Both the position numbers and the translations under genes were made by a program. Positions 18,094 to 29,119 of a stretch of 64,000 nt of DNA are shown here, one piece after another (the first letter of the stretch is position 1; each line of letters begins with the position of its first letter). Below the pieces are notes generated by a model, which was not told where the DNA came from, searched no databases, and saw only the letters and a list, made by a program, of their open reading frames with translations. Source of the DNA: UBA4427 sp046351135 (GTDB lineage: Bacteria > Myxococcota_A > UBA9160 > UBA4427); the NCBI GenBank assembly GCA_046351135.1, contig JAXLZA010000004.1, forward strand, positions 248,001-312,000, read 5' to 3'.

Positions 18094-19087
18094 GGCGCGA
18101 CTCCGCTGCCCGCGATCGCGGCGGCGTCGTCCGCTTCGGCCTCCCCGTCCGCGTCCTCCGGCAGATAGACCTCTTCCGGCGGCGGAGGGCTCGAGACCGC
18201 CGCGGGGCCCTCGAGATCGCCCTCGGGCGCGTTCGAGCGGTAGAGCAGCTCCATCGTCGGCCCGCGGCGCAGCATCACGAAGACCTGCTCGAGCCGGCCG
18301 AGATCGACGGCGGGCTGACCACGGCGATCTGGGTCAGCTGACCCGTCGCCGCCTGGATCTCGGCGACGGTCCCGAGCCGCAGACCCTTCGGATAGACGCC
18401 GCCGAGGCCCGAGGTGACGACCTCGTCGCCGACGACGACGTCGGCCTCGCGCACGAAGAACTCGAACTCGAGCGCGCCGCGCCCGGCGCCGCGCACCAGC
18501 CCGCGCGCGCGGCTGCGCTGGACGAGGGCGTCCACCTCGCTCTGGTGGTCGAGCAGCAGCATCGTCTTCGCGGCATGGGCCGAGGTCGCGGTCACGACGC
18601 CGACGACGCCGTCGTAGGTGATCACGGGATTGCCGGGCTTGACGCCGGCCTCCGCCCCGCGATCGATCAGGATCGAGCGGAACCAGGGCGTCACGTCGAG
18701 GCCGACGATCTCCGCCGGCAGCATCGGGATCTCCGCGTCGTCGCGCATCGCGGCCACGCGCTCGAGGTGGCCGCTCGTCACGAGCGCCTCGCGGTACTGC
18801 ATGTTCTCCGACTCGATCTCGGCGAGCCGTCGCGCGAGCCGGACGTTCTCCGAGCGCACGGCGAGCAGGTCGACGTAGTCGCGGTAGACGCCCTTGACGC
18901 CGTCGATCGGTGCGGAGATCAGCCGCTCGATCGGCGCGGTCGCCTCGAGCATCGCCGCCTGCCACCACGGGAGCCGGCGTCCGCCGTCGGCGGCGCTGCG
19001 GCGGTCGAGCACCATCGAGACGATCGCGAGCAGCACGATCGCGATGACCACGATCGGCGCCACGAGACGCTTCAGAAGATCGGGCAT
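18090..19087 (-). CDS. mreC: Rod-shape protein MreC, reading frame interrupted
   Basis: The frame opening at 19087 (one membrane helix, then a coiled coil with RSENVRLARRLAEIESENMQ) reads through the beta-barrel region as MreC. It then hits TGA at 18275, just after QIAVVSP. The next frame continues as PAVDLGRLEQVFVMLRRGP, the expected MreC ending. It runs through an acidic, Pro-rich tail to a TGA at 18090 that overlaps the mreD start. One extra G in the plus-strand GGG at 18312-18314 would restore a 332-residue protein. This is either a base-calling error, a real mutation or programmed slippage. Confidence 0.85.
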
Positions 19088-19203
19088 ACCCCCTCGACCC
19101 GTCCCTTCCTGTCGGCGGTCCTTCTACGCGGCGGTCCGACCCGCTCGCGAGCCGGCCCTTCGGCGGACGACACCCCCCCGGCGTCGATCCGCCTCGCGAC
19201 CGA

Positions 19204-20250
<1,047 letters not shown>

Positions 20251-20612
20251 TTTCCCTCTCCTTGAAAGCCCTGATCGCGCGCGGCGCTCGTATGCCCGAT
20301 CCGATCCGGCCCGCGAGCCCCCGGTTCCCCCGGTCCGACCCGCGCGACGGCACGCCCCGACGGCTCGCCGGAGCCTCCGACCGGGGTTCGCACGCGACCT
20401 CGGCCGGGCTGGCAGCTCGTTCGCTAAGCACCCGGAACGAAAACGATCTTCGGGGCCACGACGCCCAAGCCAACGGTAACGGCGGGCCGCTGCGCGGGCA
20501 ATCCGAAATTAACGGACCTCGGCGCGCGGCATCAGGGCGAAATCGCGCTTGCCCCGAATCGACCGGGTCTCGTAATGTTCGCCGCACCCTCACTCGCAAC
20601 CCGAGGTCTTCC
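20251..20612. other. Divergent regulatory spacer between mreB and the PpiD-like gene
   Basis: 362 bp with no gene. The mreB-proximal part is Pro/Arg-type GC-rich sequence. The region 20420-20520 is slightly more AT-rich (ACGAAAACGATC, AAATTAACGG) and probably holds the mre promoter, though I could not place a convincing -35/-10 pair. A candidate promoter for the rightward gene is listed separately. Confidence 0.5.
20549..20578 (+). promoter_or_regulatory. Candidate promoter of the PpiD-like gene
   Basis: TTGCCC (20549-20554), an 18-base spacer and TAATGT (20573-20578). The predicted start is near 20585, giving a leader of about 28 bases with GAGG before the start codon. Confidence 0.35.
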
Positions 20613-22136
20613 TTGCTCGAATCCATGCGCCGCGGCCAGCGATGGCTGACCCTCCTGTTCGTCAGCGTGATCGGGGTGGTCTTCGTCTTCTTCCTGGGCA
20701 CCGGCGGCGGTCTGGGTCCCGCGACCCCCTCGGGCAACGCGATCGTCCAGCTCGACGAGGTGCGCCTCACCCAGGTCGACCTCGGCCGCGAGCGGGCGGC
20801 GATGGAGGAGCGCCTCCGCGCCGAGCTCGGCGACGCCTACGACCAGCTCGGAGCCGACAAGTACCTCGACAGCCAGGCGCTCCAGCGGCTGATCAACCAG
20901 CTCGTGCTCGCGGCCGCGGCCCAGGACATGGGGCTCCAGGTCACGAAGGACGAGATCCGCCGGGTCGTCCAGTCGAGCCCGGGCTTCATCGACGAGGAGG
21001 GCCGCTTCGTCCCCGAGGCCTTCGACCGCTTCGCCGAGGACCAGTACGGCAGCCAGCGGGCCTTCATGGAGGCCTTCACCCGCGACCTGCTCGGCCAGAA
21101 GCTGATCCAGCTGCTGGCGGGCCAGACCGCGATCTCGGACGCCGAGCTCGACCTGCTGATCCGCTACGAGCTCGAGGACGTCCAGCTCGCCTACGTCGCG
21201 CTCGACAAGAACCAGCTGCCGCCGGGCGAGGTGGTGGCCGACGCCGATGCCGAGACCTACGCCGCGGCCCACGACGCCGAGCTCGAGAAGCGCTTCGCCG
21301 AGCGCGAGCCCGACCTCTCCCAGCCCGAGCGGGTGCACGCGCGCCACATCCTGGTGCCCGTCGCCAGCGACGCGAGCGAGGCCGACCTCGCCGCTGCGCG
21401 CGAGAAGGCCCAGGCGGCCCGGGACCGGATCCTGGCGGGCGAGGACTTCACCGCGGTGGCGGCGGAGGTCTCCGGCGACACGGCCACCGCGAGCCTCGGC
21501 GGCGATCTCGGGACCTTCGCCCGCGGCGTGAACGACCCGGCCCTCGACGACGCGGCCTTCGCTCTCGAGGCCGGCGGCGTCTCGGAGGTCGTCCGGTCGG
21601 TGCACGGCTTCCACGTGATCCGAGTCGAGGAGAAGCTGCCCGCCGAGAAGGCGACCTACGCCGCCCACCGGCTCGAGCTGGCGCGGGAGGGGGCGACCCG
21701 CGAGCGCGCGACGAAGCTCGCCGACGAGCGCAGCCAGGCGCTGGCCGCGGCGGTCCGCGACGGGAAGAGCCTCGAGGACGCCGCCCGCGAGTCGGGCCTG
21801 ACCCTCGAGCGCCCGCCGAGCCTGAAGCGCCGGGAGGACGGCTTCATCCCCGGCCTCGGCTCCGCCCGCGAAGTCCTGACGACCGCCTTCACCCTCGAGC
21901 CCGGCCAGTCGAGCCCGCAGGTCTTCGATCTGGCCGACAAGAAGGTGCTGATCCAGGTCCTCGGACGGACCCGGCTTTCGGAGGAGCAGCTCGTCGCCGA
22001 GCGCACCACGCGCCGGGAGCAGGCCCGCCTGCAGAAGCAGAGCGGGACCGTCCAGGCCTGGGTCGACGACTACCGGACCCGGCTCGAGCGCACGGGTCGG
22101 CTGCTGATCAACGCGGAGCTCGCGCTGGGGTCCTGA
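20613..22136 (+). CDS. Membrane-anchored peptidyl-prolyl isomerase/chaperone (PpiD/SurA-like)
   Basis: About 507 residues. A membrane anchor WLTLLFVSVIGVVFVFFL comes first, then a SurA/PpiD-type N-terminal chaperone region (LINQLVLAAAAQDMGLQVTKDEIRRVV). A parvulin domain begins ERVHARHILVPV and includes GGDLGTFARG and FALEAGGVSEVVRS.HGFHVIRV. A second, degenerate PPIase-like segment follows. It probably folds secreted or outer-membrane proteins in the periplasm. I chose the TTG at 20613 because GAGG is seven bases upstream; the ATG at 20625 is too far from it. Confidence 0.85.
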   Translation: MLESMRRGQRWLTLLFVSVIGVVFVFFLGTGGGLGPATPSGNAIVQLDEVRLTQVDLGRERAAMEERLRAELGDAYDQLGADKYLDSQALQRLINQLVLAAAAQDMGLQVTKDEIRRVVQSSPGFIDEEGRFVPEAFDRFAEDQYGSQRAFMEAFTRDLLGQKLIQLLAGQTAISDAELDLLIRYELEDVQLAYVALDKNQLPPGEVVADADAETYAAAHDAELEKRFAEREPDLSQPERVHARHILVPVASDASEADLAAAREKAQAARDRILAGEDFTAVAAEVSGDTATASLGGDLGTFARGVNDPALDDAAFALEAGGVSEVVRSVHGFHVIRVEEKLPAEKATYAAHRLELAREGATRERATKLADERSQALAAAVRDGKSLEDAARESGLTLERPPSLKRREDGFIPGLGSAREVLTTAFTLEPGQSSPQVFDLADKKVLIQVLGRTRLSEEQLVAERTTRREQARLQKQSGTVQAWVDDYRTRLERTGRLLINAELALGS

Positions 22137-22192
22137 GCGGGGGCCTGGCCGACGGGCGGCCCGAGCGGCTGGCGGCCCGAGCAGCCGGGGTC

Positions 22193-22786
22193 CTAGGCGA
22201 AGGACTCCTTGCGGTGGCGGATCAGCTCGATGAACTCCGAGCGGGTCTTCGGGTCGGACTCGAAGGAGCCGCGCAGGGAGCTCGTGATCGCGAAGCTGTT
22301 CTGCTTCTCGACGCCGCGCATCATCATGCACAGATGCTTGGCCTCGACGACGACGCCCACGCCCTTCGGCTTGAGCACCGTCTCGAGGGTCTGGGCGATG
22401 TCCATCGTGAGCCGCTCCTGGACCTGGAGGCGGCGGGCGAAGATCTCGACGGTGCGCGGGATCTTCGACAGCCCGACGACCTTGCCTTTCGGGATGTAGG
22501 CGACGTGGACGCGGCCGAAGAAGGGCACCATGTGGTGCTCGCAGAGGCTGTAGAAGTCGATGTCCTTGACGAGCACCATCTCGTCGTAGTCGACGTCGAA
22601 GAGCGCGCCGGTCAGGATCGCCGCCGGGTCCTCGCGATAGCCCTTCGCGAAGAAGCGCATCGCCTTCGCGACGCGATGGGGCGTCTTCAGCAGACCGTCT
22701 CGCGACGGGTCCTCGCCGAGCTCGCCGAGGATCGCCTCGACGTGGGTCTCGATCGGGTCCGCGGCGTCTCCGCCCTTCGTCGTCAT
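22193..22786 (-). CDS. folE: GTP cyclohydrolase I
   Basis: Converts GTP to dihydroneopterin triphosphate, first step of folate/pterin synthesis. 197 residues. The zinc and active-site motifs are FYSLCEHHMVPFFG (Cys-His), then KVVGLSKIPRTVEIFARRLQVQERLT and the second Cys in KHLCMMMRGVEK. The ATG at 22786 has GGAG upstream; a longer frame is a shadow. The gene converges on the PpiD-like gene across 56 bp containing two copies of GGCGGCCCGAGC but no obvious terminator. Confidence 0.96.
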   Translation of the reverse strand: MTTKGGDAADPIETHVEAILGELGEDPSRDGLLKTPHRVAKAMRFFAKGYREDPAAILTGALFDVDYDEMVLVKDIDFYSLCEHHMVPFFGRVHVAYIPKGKVVGLSKIPRTVEIFARRLQVQERLTMDIAQTLETVLKPKGVGVVVEAKHLCMMMRGVEKQNSFAITSSLRGSFESDPKTRSEFIELIRHRKESFA

Positions 22787-22993
22787 GCTGGGAGATCTCC
22801 GTCCGGCCCGATCCGGGCCGCCGCCCCGACGCCGTCGGCCGAGGCGGCGGGGGTGGCTGGGCGCGCGGCCGGAGCTTAGCCCCTCGCTCCCCGGCGAGTC
22901 AGAACGCCGCACGCATTCGCGCCGAACTTGCGCGCCGCCTGCCCGCTCGCGCGCCGGCGGGCCGCCGCGCCGGAGCGCGCCGCGCCTCGCGGC

Positions 22994-23719
22994 TCAGAAC
23001 TCGCGGATCAGCCCGCGCACGATGCCGCGGATCTCGACCTGCGAGGCGTGGAACTCCATCGGCGCCATCGTCTGGTTGGCGGGCACCAGCCGGATCTGCG
23101 CGCCCGAGCGATAGAAGCGCTTGAGCGTCGCCTCCTGTCCATCGACGAGGGCCACCACCGTCTCGCCGTTGCGCGCCTCGTGGCGGCTCTCGATCACGAC
23201 GAGATCCCCGTCGCAGATCTGGTCCTCGATCATCGAGTCGCCGCGCACGCGCAGCACGTAGTGGTCGCGGCCCCGCGCGGTCATCGCCGCGGGCACGCAC
23301 AGCGTCTCCGCCGTCCCGGCATCGGGCTCGATCGCCTCGATCGGGCGGCCCGCCGCGACGGCGCCGAGGATCGGCAGCTCGACGCCGTCCTGGCGCGGGC
23401 TCGTCGGCACCGGCTCGACCGAGCGGGAACGGTTCCAGGCCTTGCGCAGGTAGCCCTTGTCGACGAGGTGCTTGACGTGCTTGTGGACCGTGGCGACCGA
23501 GGAGAGATCGAAGGCCGCGGCGATCTCCTCGAGGCTCGGCGAGTAGCCCTTGTCCGCCACGAAGCGCGCGACGAAGTCGAGCACCTCCCGCTGGCGCCGG
23601 GTCAGGGCCTGGGTCGCGAGCTCGGGCGCCGGCTGGGAGCGCGACGAAGATCGCGACGAGGCGAGCGACTGGGCGGGGGAAGCGGCTTCCGGGTGGGCGG
23701 CGGTCGGGGCGCTCGGCAT
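22994..23719 (-). CDS. lexA: LexA SOS repressor
   Basis: 241 residues. After a Ser/Ala-rich 35-residue leader comes the winged-helix domain (TRRQREVLDFV, GYSPSLEEIAAAFDLSSVATVHKHV). The self-cleavage bond is Ala123-Gly124 (GAVAAGRP), with the catalytic pair Ser162 (GDSMI) and Lys200 (EATLKRF). It represses DNA-damage genes and is inactivated by RecA-stimulated autocleavage. The unusual N-terminal leader and the operator pair upstream (23743-23784) suggest a non-Escherichia-type recognition sequence. Confidence 0.95.
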   Translation of the reverse strand: MPSAPTAAHPEAASPAQSLASSRSSSRSQPAPELATQALTRRQREVLDFVARFVADKGYSPSLEEIAAAFDLSSVATVHKHVKHLVDKGYLRKAWNRSRSVEPVPTSPRQDGVELPILGAVAAGRPIEAIEPDAGTAETLCVPAAMTARGRDHYVLRVRGDSMIEDQICDGDLVVIESRHEARNGETVVALVDGQEATLKRFYRSGAQIRLVPANQTMAPMEFHASQVEIRGIVRGLIREF

Positions 23720-23742
23720 GTCGGGGTCCTCCGGCTTCGATG

Positions 23743-23784
23743 GACTTTCGCCTGGGCAAAATCGGTGAAATGCAAGCGAAAGTC
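23743..23784. promoter_or_regulatory. Candidate LexA autoregulatory operator and lexA promoter
   Basis: GACTTTCGC (23743-23751) and its exact complement GCGAAAGTC (23776-23784) flank 24 bases, with centres 33 bp apart, about three helical turns. On the minus strand TTGACT (overlapping the distal arm), 17 bases, then GATTTT is a possible -35/-10 for lexA. The arms lie 24-65 bases upstream of its ATG. Confidence 0.5.
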
Positions 23785-23825
23785 AACGCCCGGACCGCCG
23801 GACCGTTTTTTTTTCGGGGTCTTGG

Positions 23826-23853
23826 TTGACGCCCCCCTTCCAGGACCTAGCTT
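23826..23853 (+). promoter_or_regulatory. groESL promoter
   Basis: TTGACG (23826-23831), a 16-base spacer and TAGCTT (23848-23853). The predicted start near 23860 falls right before the CIRCE element, the usual arrangement for HrcA-controlled operons. The remaining 180 bases to groES are an untranslated leader with no other signal seen. Confidence 0.65.
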
Positions 23854-23862
23854 GCCCCGCCG

Positions 23863-23889
23863 TTGGCACTCGACGACGTCGACTGCCAA
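23863..23889 (+). promoter_or_regulatory. CIRCE operator (HrcA binding site)
   Basis: TTGGCACTC, nine bases, GACTGCCAA: the canonical nine-nine-nine architecture, close to the consensus TTAGCACTC-N9-GAGTGCTAA. The arms match each other except at one position. It lies just downstream of the predicted groESL start site, so HrcA would repress chaperonin expression in the absence of heat stress. Confidence 0.9.
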
Positions 23890-24069
23890 CGAGGCCGGCC
23901 GGACCGGCCGACCCAATCAATCGATCGAGTGGGACCCCGGGGTCGTTCAAGCCGTCCGGCCCGGCCCCATCAACAACAACCGAGCCTTCTCGAGCGATCG
24001 GGAGGGCCCCTCGCCCTCCGCCGCCCCCCAACGCGGCCAGGCGGAGCGCGATGCAAAGAGAGGCGACTC

Positions 24070-24357
24070 ATGAAGATCCGTCCGCTCCAGGACCGCATCC
24101 TCGTCAAGCGCGTGGATGAGGAGAGCAAGACCAGCGGGGGCATCATCATCCCCGATACCGCCAAGGAGAAGCCGCAAGAGGGCAAGGTCGTGGCCGTCGG
24201 CCCCGGCAAGGTCCTCGAGACCGGCAAGGTCTCCGAGCCCAACGTGAAGAAGGGCGACCGCATCCTCTTCAGCAAGTACGCCGGCACCGAGATCACGGTC
24301 GAGGGCGTCGAGCACATCATCATTCGCGAGGACGACGTCCTCGCGGTCTACGAATAA
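24070..24357 (+). CDS. groES: Co-chaperonin GroES
   Basis: 95-residue heptameric lid of the chaperonin. It starts MKIRPLQDRILVKR and contains the mobile loop EESKTSGGIIIPD, KVVAVGPGKV and KKGDRILFSKYAGTEI. A GAGAGG site precedes the ATG. It is followed after 16 bases by groEL with its own AGGAGG. Likely HrcA-controlled through the upstream CIRCE. Confidence 0.97.
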   Translation: MKIRPLQDRILVKRVDEESKTSGGIIIPDTAKEKPQEGKVVAVGPGKVLETGKVSEPNVKKGDRILFSKYAGTEITVEGVEHIIIREDDVLAVYE

Positions 24358-24373
24358 GCAGGAGGACCACTCA

Positions 24374-26023
<1,650 letters not shown>

Positions 26024-26098
26024 TCCCTGTCCTGCACGGACCGTCCGCGCGAGCGGGCGGTCGCTGAACCGATGAGCCTCGCAAGAGGCAGACGACGC

Positions 26099-26128
26099 CC
26101 CCGTCGCCGCAAGGCGGCGGGGGTTTTC
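26099..26128 (+). terminator. Rho-independent terminator after groEL
   Basis: CGCCGC (26106-26111) pairs with GCGGCG (26115-26120) across AAG. The stem is extended past a two-base bulge by CCCC/GGGG and followed at once by TTTT (26125-26128). Confidence 0.8.
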
Positions 26129-26238
26129 GTTGGCGGGGCCGGCTCGGCGCGAGAACGCGGAGCCGGGAACGCGACGCGATTTCCATCCGCCGGCCGAATC
26201 GCCATACTCGGCTTCGGGCCGACCCACCGGAGGAGTGC

Positions 26239-27342
26239 ATGACGGAGCCAGCCATCGAATCTCAGCTCGCGCACCACGCGCTGAGTGTCGACCTGCTCGG
26301 GCTCCTCGCCGTCGGCATTCTCGTCCTCGCCAACGGCTACTTCGTCGCGACCGAATTCGCCCTCGTCGCGGTCCGCCGCAGCCAGATCCGGATCTGGGTC
26401 ACCGAAGGCCGCCGCGGCGCCCAGGCCGCCTCCGACGCGATCGATCGCCTCGACGACGCCATCGCCGCGACCCAGCTCGGGATCACCATCGCGAGCATCG
26501 GCCTCGGCTGGGTCGGCGAGTCCGTCGTGTCCTCGCTGCTCTCGGCGCCCCTCGAGTGGCTCGGCATCGAGAGCCGCATCGCGCTCCACACGATCGCGAC
26601 GGTGATCGCCTTCACGCTGATCACCTTCCTCCACGTCGTCGTCGGCGAGCTCGCACCGAAGGCGATCGCGCTGCAGCGCCCGGGCGAGGTCGCGGTGCTC
26701 TTCGCCCAGCCCCTGCTCGTCTTCGGGCGGATCTTCCGCTGGATCCTGATCGCCATGAACGGCACGGGCAACGCACTCGTGCGTCTCGCCGGCTTCCACG
26801 CGATCACCGGCCACCAGGTCCACTCCGCCGAAGAGCTCCACCTGCTCGTCTCCGAGGCCCACGCCGCCGGCACGATCCGCCCGGAGCAGGGGAAGATCCT
26901 CGGCAAGGTCTTCCGAAGCGCCTCGAAGCGCGTGCGCGACGTGATGGTCCCCCGCGAGCGCATCTTCTCGATCCCCGTCGACACCGACCCCGATACGCTG
27001 CTCGATCGCCTGCGCGAGGAGGGCTACACACGCCTGCCCGTCTTCGAAGGCGATCTCGACCGCGTCGTCGGCATCCTGCATACGAAAGATCTTTTTCATC
27101 TCTACGCGAAGACGCGGCTCGTCCTGCTCTCCGACGCCGTCCGGCCCGCGATCGAGATCCGGCCCGACGCGGAGATCGCCGAGGCGTTGCGGCTGTTCCG
27201 CCGCGGGCGGCGCCACATGGCGGTGGTGCGCGAGGTCACGGGGCGGGTGATCGGCCTCGTGACCCTCGAGGACGTGCTCGAGGAGCTCGTCGGCGAGATC
27301 GAGGACGAGCACGACGATCCGACCCCCGCCGGGTCGGAGTAG
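26239..27342 (+). CDS. CNNM/HlyC-CorC family membrane protein with CBS pair
   Basis: 367 residues. The DUF21 transmembrane domain (about 20-180) has NGYFVATEFALVAVRRSQ, LGITIASIGLGWVGE and GELAPKAIALQRP. Two CBS domains follow (VMVPRERIFSIPVD, EEGYTRLPVFEGDLDRVVGILHTKDLF, then GRVIGLVTLEDVLEELVGEIEDEHD). The usual C-terminal CorC/HlyC domain is missing; the protein stops right after the CBS pair. Family members affect Mg2+/Co2+ export or tolerance. Strong GGAGGAG ribosome site. Confidence 0.87.
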   Translation: MTEPAIESQLAHHALSVDLLGLLAVGILVLANGYFVATEFALVAVRRSQIRIWVTEGRRGAQAASDAIDRLDDAIAATQLGITIASIGLGWVGESVVSSLLSAPLEWLGIESRIALHTIATVIAFTLITFLHVVVGELAPKAIALQRPGEVAVLFAQPLLVFGRIFRWILIAMNGTGNALVRLAGFHAITGHQVHSAEELHLLVSEAHAAGTIRPEQGKILGKVFRSASKRVRDVMVPRERIFSIPVDTDPDTLLDRLREEGYTRLPVFEGDLDRVVGILHTKDLFHLYAKTRLVLLSDAVRPAIEIRPDAEIAEALRLFRRGRRHMAVVREVTGRVIGLVTLEDVLEELVGEIEDEHDDPTPAGSE

Positions 27343-27358
27343 GTCGGAGTCGTCTGGA

Positions 27359-27378
27359 CCGGGCGGGAGTCCGCCCGG
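27359..27378. terminator. Perfect 8-bp hairpin after the CNNM gene
   Basis: CCGGGCGG and CCGCCCGG flank GAGT, 16 bases past the stop codon. No T-run, so termination is plausible only by position. Confidence 0.45.
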
Positions 27379-27417
27379 GTTGCGGTGCCCCGTTCGAGCG
27401 GGCAAGCTCGTTCCTCC

Positions 27418-28077
27418 ATGCCGCAGGACCCGTCCCGCCCGAGCGAGCGTCGTGAACCGGTCCGGCTTCGGAGCCCGCGCGGGCTCGGCGTGCTCGGCGC
27501 GGTGCTCGCGCTGCTCGTCCTGGCGGGCTGTGCCGCCGCTCCGCTGAAGCCGGCCTCGACGGCGCGCGCATCGGAACGCGCGGCGCGCCCCGAGTCCTCG
27601 GCCACGCCGACGCGACCGCGCGCCGCGGAGCCTTCGCCGCCGGAGTCGAGCGCCGAGCCGACGCCCGCGGCCCCGGCGCCGCGCGTGATGATCGTGAAGG
27701 CCTCGGCCTACAACTCGCGGCGCGGGCAGACGGACGCGTCGCCCGGCATCGGCGCGTGGGGCGATCGGCTGGTGCCGGGCATGAAGGTGATCGCGGTCTC
27801 GAAGGACCTGATCGAGCTCGGGCTGCGGCGCGGGCAGCGCGTCCGCATCGCCGGGCTCCCGGGCGAGTTCGTCGTGCTCGACCGCATGCCGTCGCGCTGG
27901 CGACAGAAGATCGACATCTACATGGGCCACGACGTGCGGGCCGCGCTGCGCTGGGGCGTTCGCAACGTCGAGATCAGCTGGGTCCCCCAGGACGAGACGT
28001 CGATCGGCACCCGCTCCCGAGCCGGCGACGACTCGAGCGGGCGGCCCATCCCGGACATCCTCTCGGAAGCCGACTGA
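27418..28077 (+). CDS. 3D-domain lipoprotein (MltA C-terminal/YuiC-like)
   Basis: 219 residues. The lipobox LVLAGC gives a lipidated N-terminus, followed by a Pro/Ala/Ser linker of about 60 residues. The C-terminal double-psi-barrel 3D domain has VKASAYNSRRGQ, GDRLVPGMKVIAVSKDL, then DRMP and KIDIYMG.DVRAALRWG, with the aspartates typical of this fold. Likely acts on, or binds, peptidoglycan in the periplasm. I chose the ATG over a GTG 33 bases upstream; neither has a strong ribosome site. Confidence 0.78.
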   Translation: MPQDPSRPSERREPVRLRSPRGLGVLGAVLALLVLAGCAAAPLKPASTARASERAARPESSATPTRPRAAEPSPPESSAEPTPAAPAPRVMIVKASAYNSRRGQTDASPGIGAWGDRLVPGMKVIAVSKDLIELGLRRGQRVRIAGLPGEFVVLDRMPSRWRQKIDIYMGHDVRAALRWGVRNVEISWVPQDETSIGTRSRAGDDSSGRPIPDILSEAD

Positions 28078-28100
28078 CACGATCGAACGAGGAGACCGGC

Positions 28101-28997
28101 GTGCGTCCTCCCGGAGACGGCCCCCCGATACCCATCCCGCGCGTCGCCCAGCTCTCCCTCGGCGACGTCGAGATCGCCTACGACGAGATCGAAGGAGCGG
28201 CCCCGCCGCTCGTCCTGCTCCACGGCCTCACCGGCCACCGCGCCGACTTCCTGCCGCTCCTGCCCCGCCTGGCCGAGCGCCGCCCCGGCCTGCGCCTGCT
28301 CGCCCCCGACCTGCGCGGCCACGGCGACTCGACGCACGGCGGTGACGAGGCCTGCTTCGGATTCGAGCGACTCGTCGCGGACCTCGCGCGCTTCCTCGAC
28401 GGCTGCGACGCCCCGCGCTGCCATCTGCTGGGCCACTCCTTCGGCGGCATGGTCGCCCTGCGCTTCGCCCTCGCCCATCCGACGCGCCTCCTCTCGCTGC
28501 TGCTCGCGTCGACCGCGCCCTTCGCCCCGCCGACGTACACGGCGGAGATCTTCGAGAAGAGCGGCGAGATCGCGCGGACGCGCGGGATGGCCTGCCTCCA
28601 GGCCCTGATCGAGCAGCGCGCCCGCAGCGCCCCGCCGACGCGGCCCTCCGATCGGCAGGCCGCGCGCTGGAGCGCGAGCTACTGGCCCCATCACCGCCAT
28701 CGCTACCGCTCGATGGATCCCCTCGCCTATCGGGCGCTCGGCCTCGCGATGGTCGGCCAGCGACCGGTCACCGACCGCCTCGGCGAGCTCGCCCTCCCCA
28801 CCACCGTCCTCGTCGGCCAGGACGACGAGGACTTCCTCGCCGGGGCCGAGGCCCTGGCCCGGGGCATCCCCGCCGCCGACTTCGTCCGCATCGCGGACGC
28901 CGGCCACCATCCCCACCGCGAGGCGCCCGACGCGTGGCTCGACGCCGTCTGTGCGCTCCTCGACCGCAGCGCCGCGCCCCGCGGCGCCGCGTCGTAG
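28101..28997 (+). CDS. Alpha/beta hydrolase
   Basis: 298-residue alpha/beta-fold hydrolase. The oxyanion segment is LVLLHGLTGHRADF and the nucleophile elbow is GHSFGG. The acid is probably in LVGQDDEDF, and the histidine in DAGHHPHREAPDAW. Substrate not readable; epoxide hydrolases, haloperoxidases and carboxylesterases share this layout. GTG start with AGGAG upstream. Confidence 0.85.
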   Translation: MRPPGDGPPIPIPRVAQLSLGDVEIAYDEIEGAAPPLVLLHGLTGHRADFLPLLPRLAERRPGLRLLAPDLRGHGDSTHGGDEACFGFERLVADLARFLDGCDAPRCHLLGHSFGGMVALRFALAHPTRLLSLLLASTAPFAPPTYTAEIFEKSGEIARTRGMACLQALIEQRARSAPPTRPSDRQAARWSASYWPHHRHRYRSMDPLAYRALGLAMVGQRPVTDRLGELALPTTVLVGQDDEDFLAGAEALARGIPAADFVRIADAGHHPHREAPDAWLDAVCALLDRSAAPRGAAS

Positions 28998-29119
28998 GCC
29001 GCCGCGGCGGGTCGCGCGGCCTGCGCGGCAGCCGGTCGTCCACCCGAGTTGCGGCTCCGTGCGTCATCGGGTTTGTTTGGGCGCGCGCGAGCCCCGCTCG
29101 CCCCGACGAGGAGAGCCCG

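Noticed and set aside
20262..20612. A 117-residue N-terminal extension of the PpiD-like protein
   Set aside because: It is Arg/Pro/Gly-rich, overlaps the mre promoter region, and lies before a normal signal-anchor start with a ribosome site.
22137..22192. Terminator between the PpiD-like gene and folE
   Set aside because: Two direct copies of GGCGGCCCGAGC are present, but only a weak CGGCT/AGCCG stem with a large loop can form and there is no T-run.
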